From: Anaerolinea sp.
GTDB taxonomy: Bacteria; Chloroflexota; Anaerolineae; Anaerolineales; Anaerolineaceae
Direction of reading: 5' to 3'
Assembly: GCA_013824385.1 (NCBI GenBank)
Contig: PNNU01000211.1
Span: 1 to 6,240 of the forward strand
DNA length: 6,240 nt
Positions 1-6,240 of the stretch are shown piece by piece (the first letter of the stretch is position 1; each line of letters opens with the position of its first letter). Made by a program: the position numbers and the translations under genes. Below the pieces are notes generated by a model. The model saw only the letters and a program-made list of their open reading frames with translations. It had not been told where the DNA came from and made no database searches.

Positions 1-19
1 TTTCAGGAGGCAGAATCAA

Positions 20-640
20 ATGTTAAAAATATTTAAAAAAAGGCGCAATGTATTTATTAACCTGATCCACGAGCAGGCAAAACTGACACTTGAGGGAATG
101 GAGTTGCTTAAGGAATATGTGACAAAACCCGATCAGGTACTTGCTGACAAACTCACCCTTAAAGAAAAAGAGGCTGATGAAGCCAGACGAATTTTGATTT
201 GCGAGTTGAATAGAACCTTCATCACTCCCTTTGATCGAGAAGATATTTTTGCTCTCTCACGAGCCATTGATGACGTTCTCGATTATGGTTACAGTACCAT
301 GACTGAAATTGTTGTGCTTAAGGTTGAACCGACTATCTTCATGGTTCGCATCTGCTCGCTTCTACGAGACGCCACTTTTGAAATCTTGAACGCCGTGGAT
401 CGCCTGCAGGATCATCCAGCGGTCACATTGGAACATTCGCAGCGTTGCAAACAACTTGAAAACAAGATTGAAGATGTATACCGTGAAGCCCTGGCAGACA
501 TGTTCACAGAAACTGATGACACCAAACAACTTGTTAAAATGTTGAAATTGAGAGAAGTTTATCGTCACCTGAGCAACGCGGCTGACCGCGGAGATGAAGC
601 CGCCAATGTATTAGCAGACATCGTCGTTAAAACAACTTAA
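20..640 (+). CDS. DUF47 / PhoU-like accessory protein of the phosphate transporter
   Basis: This is a 206-residue, soluble, mostly helical protein of the DUF47 (PhoU_div) family. Such proteins are usually encoded beside PiT transporters and are thought to regulate or assist phosphate uptake at the inner face of the membrane. The length fits the family (about 200-215 residues). The basic start (MLKIFKKRR), the central stretch with TPFDREDI at 69-76 followed by an acidic AIDDVLDY (82-89), and the helical repeat ending in LSNAADRGDEAANVLADIV (184-202) are typical; the acidic residues are the likely metal ligands of the PhoU fold. The start is secure: a full AGGAGG lies at 5-10, nine bases before the ATG. 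The stop is ten bases before the transporter start, which implies co-translation. I see no promoter in the 19 bases upstream, so the operon may begin outside the window. The family is clear; its biochemical mechanism is not established. Confidence 0.9.
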   Translation: MLKIFKKRRNVFINLIHEQAKLTLEGMELLKEYVTKPDQVLADKLTLKEKEADEARRILICELNRTFITPFDREDIFALSRAIDDVLDYGYSTMTEIVVLKVEPTIFMVRICSLLRDATFEILNAVDRLQDHPAVTLEHSQRCKQLENKIEDVYREALADMFTETDDTKQLVKMLKLREVYRHLSNAADRGDEAANVLADIVVKTT

Positions 641-650
641 GGAATTTGAT

Positions 651-1655
651 ATGCCCCCTCTTTTGATAGTACTAATTGGACTGGCGATCATATTTGATTT
701 CCTTAACGGTGTGCACGATTCAAGCAACATCGTGGCAACCATGATTTCCTCAAGAGCAATCCGCCCTCAGATGGCTTTGTTTATGACGGCTATTGCTGAA
801 TTTTGTGGACCTTTTATCTTTGGAGTAGCAGTTGCGAATACCATTGGTAATGAAATCGTTTCATCCGAACACTTAAACATGGTCGTGATTATTGCCGCAC
901 TCTTAAGTGCCATTATTTGGAACATTATGACCTGGTTGCTCGGAATTCCCAGTAGTTCCTCACATGCACTTATTGGTGGAATTATTGGTGCTGTCGCCAT
1001 TGGTGCAGGTTTTCAGGAAATTCAAATGGCAGGCGTGCTTAAAGTCCTTTTGACCCTGTTTATTTCACCCGTCATAGGCTTTATTGCTGGTGTGATCATT
1101 GCAAACTTTATTTACGCAGCGTCGTGGAAAGCTTCGCCAAAGATCAATGGTGTGTTCAAGAAATTACAGGTGGTTACCTCTTTGGGTCTTGCTCTCAGTC
1201 ACGGCACCAACGATGCCCAAAAAACAATGGGCATCATCACTTTGGGGCTGGTGATCTCTGGAGTTCAACAGACATTCTCAGTACCATTTTGGGTAATTCT
1301 TGTATGCGCCCTGACCATCGCCCTGGGAACCTCAGTCGGAGGCTGGCAGCTCATTCGCACCCTTGGATCTAAATTCTACAAGATTCGACCAGTTCATGGT
1401 TTTGCCGCTCAGGCAACATCAGCAGCAGTTATCCTGACCGCTTCATTACTGGGCGGACCAGTGAGCACCACCCAGGTGGTCAGTACGGCTATCATGGGGG
1501 TGGGCGCCGCAGAACGGATGAGCAAAGTACGTTGGGGTGTGGCAGGTGAAATTGCTTCCGCATGGTTGTTCACCATTCCATCCACAGCATTGCTGGCTGC
1601 AGGAATCTATTGGCTCATCACAGTTGGTGCTCCGGCCATCATTAAACTATTCTAG
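651..1655 (+). CDS. PiT-family inorganic phosphate transporter
   Basis: This is a 334-residue integral membrane protein that should carry inorganic phosphate into the cell, driven by H+ or Na+ (PiT/PHO4 family). The inverted-repeat architecture is visible. The first half has NGVHDSSN (19-26) and GIPSSSSHALIGG (98-110). The second half has the matching LSHGTNDAQKTMG (182-194) and GPVSTTQVV (269-277). The paired Asp/Asn signatures (D23/N26 and N187/D188) belong to the phosphate and cation site. Hydrophobic helices fill nearly the whole chain, and the loop between the repeats (about 158-172) is short and basic. This is the compact form usually paired with DUF47 proteins, unlike the longer E. coli PitA with its large central loop. 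The ribosome site TAAGGAA overlaps the stop of the preceding gene. Substrate is well supported by family; the coupling ion (H+ or Na+) cannot be told from sequence. Sulfate-transporting relatives exist but are less likely beside DUF47. Confidence 0.95.
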   Translation: MPPLLIVLIGLAIIFDFLNGVHDSSNIVATMISSRAIRPQMALFMTAIAEFCGPFIFGVAVANTIGNEIVSSEHLNMVVIIAALLSAIIWNIMTWLLGIPSSSSHALIGGIIGAVAIGAGFQEIQMAGVLKVLLTLFISPVIGFIAGVIIANFIYAASWKASPKINGVFKKLQVVTSLGLALSHGTNDAQKTMGIITLGLVISGVQQTFSVPFWVILVCALTIALGTSVGGWQLIRTLGSKFYKIRPVHGFAAQATSAAVILTASLLGGPVSTTQVVSTAIMGVGAAERMSKVRWGVAGEIASAWLFTIPSTALLAAGIYWLITVGAPAIIKLF

Positions 1656-1666
1656 GAAGGTTCTGG

Positions 1667-2560
1667 ATGACAACTACAAAGCAATATGATGTGGTTTTTT
1701 GTGGAAACTACACCAAAGATACAATTATTACCCCTGACGGGATAAAGCATGTAGACGGGGGCGGCATGAACTATGCCGCTCACGCCTCAAAACAATTGGG
1801 GGCGAAACCAGCAGTGGTTACGCGCCTGAACAAAGAGGATGATCGTGTGGTGAAAGCATTTGAAGCCGCTGGTATTGACTGTTATCCAGTTTATACCCCA
1901 TCATCAACATTGATGACTCTTGAATACAAAACCAGGGATGTGGATCAACGCAATCTTTATGTTAAAGGGACAGCGGGAACCATCACCCCTTCTCAATTGG
2001 ATGAAATCGAAGCGAAGGCTATTGTCACCAACTCCAGTCTACGTGGCGAAGTGGAGCTTGAATTCTTTCAGAAAATGCGTGAACGGAAAGGTGTGTTGAT
2101 TTCTGCGGACGTTCAAGGATTTATCCGCGTATTGCGCGGCGAGTCACTGGTTTATGAACCCTGGACTGAAATGGAAGCAGTGTTAAGCCATCTGGATGTT
2201 CTCAAAAGCGATGCGGTCGAAGCGGAATACCTGACTGGTGAAAAAGACATCGAAAAAGCGGCCCGTTTCTTTGCCAATCTGGGACCAAAAGAGATCATCC
2301 TGACTCACAGCAAAGGATTGCTCGTTCATGCTGATGGTAAAGATTATCATTATGAATTCCATGCCGAATCCATGGGCGGACGCAGCGGCCGCGGCGATAC
2401 CTGCGTTGGCAGCTATATCACCAAACGTTTGACCCTGCCCCCCGGCGAAGCAGGCAAATGGGCTGCAGCAGTAACCAGTTTGAAAGTCGAAAAGTTGGGT
2501 GTTTTTGACAGATCTACCTGCCTTGTTGAAGCGTTCATTCGAAAATACTATCAGGATTAA
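1667..2560 (+). CDS. PfkB-family (ribokinase-like) carbohydrate or nucleoside kinase
   Basis: This is a 297-residue cytoplasmic kinase of the ribokinase/PfkB superfamily, which transfers the ATP gamma-phosphate to a hydroxyl of a sugar, cyclitol or nucleoside. The N-terminal substrate motif is seen as DGGGMNYA (30-37), the glycine run plus Asn that contacts the sugar. The C-terminal signature is GRGDTCVGSY (241-250), where D244 is the expected catalytic base and the preceding glycines form the anion hole. This motif usually reads GAGD; here an Arg takes the Ala position. The 'KSDAVEAEYLTG' segment (180-191) matches the family's usual N-x-x-E-x-x-x-L-x-G region, though Asp replaces the usual Asn. 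Length is normal (about 290-320). The ATG follows AGGAAGG, which overlaps the transporter stop, so translation is probably coupled. The substrate is unknown: sugar, inositol-type and nucleoside kinases all share these motifs. I therefore give no gene symbol. Confidence 0.88.
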   Translation: MTTTKQYDVVFCGNYTKDTIITPDGIKHVDGGGMNYAAHASKQLGAKPAVVTRLNKEDDRVVKAFEAAGIDCYPVYTPSSTLMTLEYKTRDVDQRNLYVKGTAGTITPSQLDEIEAKAIVTNSSLRGEVELEFFQKMRERKGVLISADVQGFIRVLRGESLVYEPWTEMEAVLSHLDVLKSDAVEAEYLTGEKDIEKAARFFANLGPKEIILTHSKGLLVHADGKDYHYEFHAESMGGRSGRGDTCVGSYITKRLTLPPGEAGKWAAAVTSLKVEKLGVFDRSTCLVEAFIRKYYQD

Positions 2561-2576
2561 AGCAGGCCGATTCATC

Positions 2577-3404
2577 GTGAAACTTTTTGACAAAGTAGAA
2601 ACTGCCCGAAAAGAGTATTCTGATCAATGGAACCTGGTGGTTAAAGATTGGAATACTCTTAAATCAACTGATACCGCCTGGTTGACCTATGCGGCCAATT
2701 ATTTAATGTTTACAGCCGGTACACGCTGGGCAATTGATCCTTTTTCAATGTCTACGCGTGTTCCTTATATTCAAGAACCTGATTTTACCAATGATCTAAA
2801 AAAACTCGAATTTGTGGCGCTTTCTCATGCACACAATGACCATCTGGATCTCAAATTAATCGATTCATTATCTGACCTTTATATCAAATGGATCATTCCG
2901 CAGCACATGCTTGACCAGGTACTCGAAAACACTCATCTTAAACTGCAAAACGTAATTATTCCTAAAAATGGAGAGAGCATTGCCCTCAGGGGTGTAACCT
3001 TGACTCCATTTAACAGCCTTCACTTCCACAACCTGGGTGGGATTGAAGAAACTGGCTATCTTATCGAGTTCAATAACAAACGCTGGTTGTTCCCGGGTGA
3101 CATCCGTAATTATGATTCTTCCAAGCTTCCAGCTTTTGGAAAACTGGACGGAACATTCGCCCATCTCTGGTTGGGAAAGGGTCGTGCTAAAGACAAGCGC
3201 CCCCCATATCTGGATGCCTTTGTAAGATTTCATGCATCCCTCTCACCTTCAAAACTCGTGATCACCCACCTGGACGAATTCGGCAGGTCAGAAGATGAGT
3301 TATGGGATGATAAACACTATATGCTGGTCTCCAAAGAAATTCATGCAGTAGCACCATCCATCTCGGTAAAAATGGCAAAAATGGGAATGAAGGTGGTACT
3401 TTAA
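2577..3404 (+). CDS. Metallo-beta-lactamase-fold hydrolase (UlaG / NAPE-PLD-like)
   Basis: This is a 275-residue cytoplasmic metal-dependent hydrolase. The signature SHAHNDHLD (83-91) gives the HxHxDH ligands H84, H86, D88 and H89. Further likely ligands are H149 or H151 (SLHFH), D175 in FPGD, and H231 in ITHLDEFGR. An early Asp in WAIDPF (51-56) is typical of the UlaG/NAPE-PLD branch, which includes lactonases and phosphodiesterases, rather than of true beta-lactamases or glyoxalase II. I chose the GTG at 2577, 16 bases after the kinase stop. The open frame continues upstream to another GTG at 2499, but that would overlap the kinase by 62 bases, and those extra residues look like out-of-frame kinase sequence. 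The ribosome site is weak (CAGG at 2563-2566), so coupling to upstream translation is likely. There is no signal peptide. The substrate is unknown; a phosphodiester or a sugar lactone would suit the neighbours, but that is inference. Confidence 0.85.
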   Translation: MKLFDKVETARKEYSDQWNLVVKDWNTLKSTDTAWLTYAANYLMFTAGTRWAIDPFSMSTRVPYIQEPDFTNDLKKLEFVALSHAHNDHLDLKLIDSLSDLYIKWIIPQHMLDQVLENTHLKLQNVIIPKNGESIALRGVTLTPFNSLHFHNLGGIEETGYLIEFNNKRWLFPGDIRNYDSSKLPAFGKLDGTFAHLWLGKGRAKDKRPPYLDAFVRFHASLSPSKLVITHLDEFGRSEDELWDDKHYMLVSKEIHAVAPSISVKMAKMGMKVVL

Positions 3405-3444
3405 TTCTTCAATCAGAATAACTCAAGTAAAGCGAGGCAAAGTA

Positions 3445-4638
3445 ATGACTAATCAACAAATTCTTGAAAACTCCGATCTTTTTTGTGATCATCTTCAACA
3501 AAAGATGAAGCTGATCACGCAAGTCTTCGAACGGATGGAAGCCTACGAATTCCGTTACTCCCTGAACAACATCACACCCGTGGATTCCAATTGGGCTTCT
3601 GTAGTCATTGAACCAATCGAGGAAATTGAAAAAAAGATCACCTCTCAGGAATTTTTTGATTCCATCCAGATTAAACCCAAAATTGACGGTAAGATCGTTC
3701 TCGATCAAACCATCGCCAAAATCACACAAATGCTGTTCGTTGGTTTGGTAACTGAAGTCTACCCGATGGAGTGGATCAATCAACATTTCTATTTTGACCC
3801 CCGCAGTTTTAACTTTTTTGTGCGCTCCACCTATCTGACACCTGCAATTATCGCTCACCTGGGAGGAGTACCTTACAAGCAGTTCGAGAAAAAACAAAAA
3901 GCGTTGGAGGCTTTACACGAAGTGGGTTACCTTGATTTCAGAAATGCAAATCAAGAAGTTGATCAAGGTTTTATCGAAATAGTGCTTCAACTCATTGCAC
4001 AAAAAGGTGTGCCCATTATTCTGGCGATTGCCGGACCCACCGCCGCCGGTAAAACCGAAATTGTAGATCAGCTTCGCGAAAGATTTGAACAAAATCATCA
4101 AAAGGTCGCCACTGTTGAATTGGATAACTTCCTAACCGACCGCGACGGCCGTGAAGAAAAAGGCATCGGTTCATTTGGCAAGGCTGCGTTGCACTTCGAA
4201 CTCTTCCAGGCTTGCATCAAGGATTTACAGCAAGGGAAAAAGGTATTCACTCCGCGTTATGATTTCATTGACGGAAGTTCCAGCCATGACCTGTCTGGGA
4301 AGATTAAAGAGGGTAGAAAACCTGTCGAAATCGAACCCGCGGATATCATTTTCCTTGAGGGGAACTCACCCTTCTTGCTGCCAGAAATTGCGCCGTTGAT
4401 CGGAATTAAAGTGGTCTACATCACCGATGACGGGGTACGTCTCAAACGCAAGTGGCGCCGCGATATCGATTACCGCAAGAAGTATGATCCCTTTTATTTA
4501 CGCAACCGGTATTTCCGCGAACAAGCCCCAATGGCGGTCAAAAATTACCAGCCTCAACTTAACACCTGCGACATCTTTGTAGACACCACCGGCGCTGCCA
4601 TCTGGGTCACACCCGAAACTGTAAAAAAGATTGTTTAA
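3445..4638 (+). CDS. Uridine-kinase/phosphoribulokinase-like P-loop kinase with an unrecognised N-terminal domain
   Basis: This 397-residue protein has two parts. Residues about 1-185 match no family I recognise; they look mixed alpha/beta with no membrane segment or signal peptide. Residues about 188-397 form a P-loop kinase: Walker A GPTAAGKT (197-204), an acceptor-site-like ELDNFL (225-230) in place of the uridine kinase DDFY, PRYDF (270-274) matching the uridine kinase PxYD motif, IIFLEGNSPF (301-310) as the strand-2/Walker B-like segment, and an Arg-rich lid RLKRKWRRDIDYR (332-344) like RxxRD. These place it in the uridine kinase/phosphoribulokinase/pantothenate kinase group, so it probably phosphorylates a nucleoside or similar small molecule. 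Ordinary uridine kinases are about 200-230 residues, so the N-terminal half is additional. The ATG has GAGG seven bases upstream. It sits 40 bases after the hydrolase with no terminator between, and is likely the last gene of the operon. Substrate unknown. Confidence 0.85.
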   Translation: MTNQQILENSDLFCDHLQQKMKLITQVFERMEAYEFRYSLNNITPVDSNWASVVIEPIEEIEKKITSQEFFDSIQIKPKIDGKIVLDQTIAKITQMLFVGLVTEVYPMEWINQHFYFDPRSFNFFVRSTYLTPAIIAHLGGVPYKQFEKKQKALEALHEVGYLDFRNANQEVDQGFIEIVLQLIAQKGVPIILAIAGPTAAGKTEIVDQLRERFEQNHQKVATVELDNFLTDRDGREEKGIGSFGKAALHFELFQACIKDLQQGKKVFTPRYDFIDGSSSHDLSGKIKEGRKPVEIEPADIIFLEGNSPFLLPEIAPLIGIKVVYITDDGVRLKRKWRRDIDYRKKYDPFYLRNRYFREQAPMAVKNYQPQLNTCDIFVDTTGAAIWVTPETVKKIV

Positions 4639-4659
4639 ACAAACAGTTTGTGGGGATGA

Positions 4660-4749
4660 TTACCAGCAAAAACATTAATAGCTAACCGGGATTCTTGCTA
4701 TCGCTGCGAGTACATGGAGCATTGCCCGCCGGGACTTGATCTAATTTGA
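4660..4749 (+). pseudogene. Possible remnant of a 4Fe-4S aldo/keto reductase C-terminus
   Basis: A short open stretch between two in-frame TGA codons (4657 and 4747) encodes 29 residues ending in CYRCEYMEHCPPGLDLI. The layout resembles the iron-sulfur tail of one aldo/keto reductase branch, of the form CxxCxxCxxCPxG(I/V/L)(D). The first two Cys, the CP and the GLDL tail line up, but the third Cys is replaced by Met, or is lost if aligned to the Cx3C variant. There is no good start codon: the only in-frame ATG is inside the motif, and an ATG at 4656 is in another frame. An intact reductase would need about 300 more residues upstream, where the P-loop kinase gene sits. I therefore read it as a decayed fragment or chance resemblance. 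The stretch is short, so confidence is low. Confidence 0.25.
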
Positions 4750-4778
4750 AACACTGAATTTGATTTTCACAATGAAAA

Positions 4779-4808
4779 CGGATGATATTTGATATCGTCC
4801 GATTTTTT
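4779..4808 (+). terminator. Intrinsic terminator downstream of the phosphate/kinase operon
   Basis: The arms 4779-4788 and 4792-4801 pair over ten bases with a single G-U wobble (T4783 with G4797) and a three-base loop. Position 4802 is an A, and six Ts follow (4803-4808). This is a classic Rho-independent terminator on the plus strand, 140 bases after the P-loop kinase stop. It separates the five-gene run from the oxidoreductase gene. Confidence 0.85.
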
Positions 4809-4855
4809 AATGAACGCTCCTTGTAGCAAGCCGCAGTGAAATGCCCTCTTTTGAT

Positions 4856-4861
4856 TATAAT
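4856..4861 (+). promoter_or_regulatory. Consensus -10 box (TATAAT), probable promoter of the oxidoreductase gene
   Basis: A perfect TATAAT lies 75 bases before the chosen start of the oxidoreductase and just after the terminator, where a new promoter would be expected. No convincing -35 hexamer stands 16-18 bases upstream (the bases there read about GCAGTG). The nearest TTG-type hexamer, TTGTAG at 4821-4826, is too far away at 29 bases. The promoter may be weak, activator-dependent or a chance match in AT-rich DNA. Confidence 0.4.
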
Positions 4862-4868
4862 AAAAACT

Positions 4869-4878
4869 GGTGATCACC
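4869..4878. promoter_or_regulatory. Perfect 10-base palindrome GGTGATCACC, candidate operator
   Basis: GGTGATCACC is its own reverse complement and begins seven bases after the TATAAT box, so it would cover the predicted transcription start. A dimeric repressor bound there would block initiation. The layout (box, palindrome, then leader to 4937) is typical of a locally regulated catabolic gene. I cannot assign a regulator family, and no regulator is encoded in the window. Confidence 0.35.
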
Positions 4879-4926
4879 TCCCGTTAGGAATAAAGAAAAA
4901 GTGGTTTTTCAAAAATACTGGTCTTG

Positions 4927-4933
4927 TGAGGAT
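4927..4933 (+). promoter_or_regulatory. Ribosome binding site that decides the oxidoreductase start
   Basis: TGAGGAT places GAGG at 4928-4931, five bases before the ATG at 4937. The open frame extends upstream to a GTG at 4901, whose only support is AGGA at 4886-4889, 11 bases away. The extra 12 residues would also precede the point where the Rossmann fold normally begins, so 4937 is preferred. Confidence 0.7.
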
Positions 4934-4936
4934 CTC

Positions 4937-6043
4937 ATGACAAACGAAATCATCAATGTTGGGGTAATCGGGGTTGGACAAATCGGAAAAGTGCATTTGG
5001 ATGGTTATCAATCATTACCAAACGTTAAAGTGACAGCCATCGCAGGTCGTGATCCTCAAAAAACGGAAGCTGTGGCGAAGCAATACAACATCCCCTTTTG
5101 GACAACAGACTACCGCGCCCTGTTGGATAAAAAAGAGATTCAAGCGGTCAGCGTCTGCCTGCATAATAACTTGCATATGCCGGTAACAATCGCCGCATTG
5201 AAAGCTGGCAAACACGTGATCAGTGAAAAGCCCATCGCCGGTTCCTATTGCGACGGCGCCAAAATGGTCGCAGTTGCCAAACAGGAGAAAAGACAGCTTT
5301 CCGTCCAAATCTCTGACCTCTTCAGCCGGGAATCCAAGGCTGCCATGAGCGCCATTGAGAATGGATGGCTGGGCACACCCTACCTCGCTCATTCTTCCGG
5401 TTTTCGCCGCAGAGGACGCCCCTATGTGGATGGATATGGTACCCCTTCGTTCGTACAGAAAGCCTCCGCAAGCGGTGGAGCGCTTTTTGATATGGGTATT
5501 TATCATATCGCCAATGTGCTCTATCTACTCGGCAACCCCATACCTCAGCGCATCAGCGGACGTACATTTCAGCGCACTGATATGGATGCAACTCGACGCG
5601 CCATCAGTAACTTTGATGTGGAAGAAGTCGCAGTGGGATTGATCAACCTTGATAAAGACATCGCCCTCTCACTGATCGAAACATGGGCCATGCATTTGGA
5701 CGGACTCGAAGGCTCATTCATCACCGGCACGGAAGGTGGCATCCGGCTTCGCCCCTTCGGCCTTTTCCGCAGCCTCGCCGACTTGGATATTGACGCTTCG
5801 GCAAACCTGGATGGCTTTGATTACCGCATCCACAACGTGCGTGAAAATGGTGATGCCTATGACAACCCCCTGTCTCACTTCATTGCCGCCGCCCAGGATC
5901 GCGTGCCGCTCATCCCCACCGCCGAGATCGCACTGAATACCATGCTCATCTCAGAGGGGATTTACCTCTCTCAAAAACTTGGCCGTGAGGTCACCGCCGC
6001 TGAAGTCATCGAAACCTCCGTCAGTACCTCGCTCGAGATTTAG
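4937..6043 (+). CDS. Gfo/Idh/MocA-family NAD(P)-dependent oxidoreductase
   Basis: This is a 368-residue cytoplasmic dehydrogenase of the family that oxidises or reduces sugars, cyclitols and their derivatives. The N-terminal Rossmann fold shows GVIGVGQIG (9-17), with the dinucleotide-binding glycines G12, G14 and G17. A conserved EKPI (97-100) supplies the family Lys K98 near the nicotinamide. The C-terminal domain begins near residue 125 and contains GGALFDMGIYHI (180-191), where D185 and H190 are the expected substrate and catalytic positions. Length matches the family (about 330-390). It starts at the ATG with the close GAGG site. It stands alone between two terminators, with its own probable promoter and a palindromic candidate operator. 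The substrate is unknown; inositol dehydrogenase, glucose-fructose oxidoreductase and sugar-phosphate relatives all share these motifs, so no symbol is given. Confidence 0.92.
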   Translation: MTNEIINVGVIGVGQIGKVHLDGYQSLPNVKVTAIAGRDPQKTEAVAKQYNIPFWTTDYRALLDKKEIQAVSVCLHNNLHMPVTIAALKAGKHVISEKPIAGSYCDGAKMVAVAKQEKRQLSVQISDLFSRESKAAMSAIENGWLGTPYLAHSSGFRRRGRPYVDGYGTPSFVQKASASGGALFDMGIYHIANVLYLLGNPIPQRISGRTFQRTDMDATRRAISNFDVEEVAVGLINLDKDIALSLIETWAMHLDGLEGSFITGTEGGIRLRPFGLFRSLADLDIDASANLDGFDYRIHNVRENGDAYDNPLSHFIAAAQDRVPLIPTAEIALNTMLISEGIYLSQKLGREVTAAEVIETSVSTSLEI

Positions 6044-6106
6044 CTTTCAGGTTCTGAGTCATAGTAGAATTCTGAGTTTACTTTGATTAAAATGACTTGA
6101 TTTTTA

Positions 6107-6140
6107 AAAAGGATTGGCTATCGTATGAGCCAATCCTTTT
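6107..6140. terminator. Bidirectional intrinsic terminator between convergent genes
   Basis: The arms 6107-6119 and 6128-6140 are perfectly complementary over 13 bases around an eight-base loop. The right arm ends in four Ts. On the opposite strand the A-run at 6106-6110 becomes five Ts. The structure can therefore stop transcription of the oxidoreductase, whose stop is about 64 bases before it, and of a gene arriving from the right on the minus strand. Confidence 0.85.
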
Positions 6141-6185
6141 GATTATTTTCGATAATATTAAATTCAAGGGTCAAAACCCAGATAG

Positions 6186-6240
6186 TTAGAATCCTTCTTT
6201 AAATAATTCTAAAATAAAAGCCTCATACTCCTGTTTGGAT
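6186..6240 (-). CDS. C-terminal end of a convergent gene, cut by the window edge
   Basis: On the minus strand one frame is open from the window edge to a TAA whose complement is at 6186-6188. It encodes 17 residues, SKQEYEAFILELFKEGF, an amphipathic, helix-like protein ending. The other two minus-strand frames hit stops within this stretch. Its stop lies about 45 bases from the two-way terminator, the position expected for a convergent gene. The piece is too short to identify a family, and its reality rests on context only. Confidence 0.45.
   Translation of the reverse strand, partial: SKQEYEAFILELFKEGF

Noticed and set aside
2499..2576. Longer N-terminus of the MBL-fold hydrolase from a GTG at 2499
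   Set aside because: It would overlap the kinase by 62 bases. The extra residues are the kinase C-terminus read in another frame, and the GTG at 2577 fits operon spacing.
2183..2593. 136-codon minus-strand open frame across the PfkB/hydrolase junction
   Set aside because: It is antisense to the conserved C-terminal kinase signature; its Ala-rich translation reflects the opposite strand's codons.
3409..3897. 162-codon open frame on the minus strand within the P-loop kinase gene
   Set aside because: It lies opposite a kinase gene with clear motifs, has no recognisable motif and no neighbours on that strand. It is a shadow frame.
4631..4642. 12-base palindrome TTGTTTAAACAA over the stop of the P-loop kinase
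   Set aside because: It is AT-rich with no unpaired loop bases and no T-tract. A much better terminator lies at 4779-4808, so chance is the simpler reading.
4686..4731. Possible folded RNA built on CGGG/CCCG pairing in the 4639-4936 gap
   Set aside because: Only short, interrupted helices form. The pattern does not match any RNA class I know, and the coding-remnant reading explains the region at least as well.
4895..4910. GAAAAA/TTTTTC hairpin in the oxidoreductase leader
   Set aside because: The six-pair, A-T rich stem is too weak for a terminator or riboswitch, and it shows no conserved riboswitch features.
5015..5506. 163-codon minus-strand open frame inside the oxidoreductase
   Set aside because: It is antisense to the Rossmann and catalytic region of a clear Gfo/Idh/MocA gene and has no family features.

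Overview
The window reads as ordinary bacterial chromosome: compact genes, ATG or GTG starts with purine-rich ribosome sites, and intrinsic terminators. Nothing in it shows a phage, transposon, CRISPR array, rRNA or tRNA. The mixed, moderately AT-leaning codon use and the order DUF47 / PiT / PfkB kinase would fit an anaerobic environmental bacterium such as an Anaerolineae-type Chloroflexota. That placement is a weak guess, because no marker gene is present.

Region 1 (20-4638) is a same-strand run of five genes with gaps of 10, 11, 16 and 40 bases and no terminator between them, so it is probably one transcription unit. It begins with a PhoU-like DUF47 protein and a PiT-family inorganic phosphate transporter, a well-known pair for low-affinity phosphate uptake. 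A PfkB-family sugar/nucleoside kinase, a metallo-beta-lactamase-fold hydrolase (UlaG/NAPE-PLD-like) and a two-part protein follow. The last carries about 185 residues that I do not recognise, joined to a uridine-kinase/phosphoribulokinase-like P-loop kinase. The common theme is phosphate: import, two kinases and a possible phosphoester or lactone hydrolase. The substrates cannot be read from the sequence.

Region 2 (4639-4936, 298 bases) has no intact gene. It holds a short open stretch resembling the cysteine-rich 4Fe-4S tail of an aldo/keto reductase, a strong intrinsic terminator (4779-4808), a consensus -10 box (4856-4861), a perfect 10-base palindrome just after it (4869-4878), and the ribosome site of the next gene.

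Region 3 (4937-6043) is a single Gfo/Idh/MocA-family NAD(P)-dependent oxidoreductase, probably transcribed from its own promoter.

Region 4 (6044-6240) has a perfect 13-bp stem flanked by T-tracts usable on both strands. Beyond it lies what looks like the last 17 codons of a convergent minus-strand gene running off the window edge.

I found no clearly new system. The items most worth a second look are the unrecognised N-terminal domain of the kinase fusion, its linkage to the phosphate transporter operon, and the iron-sulfur-like gene fragment.
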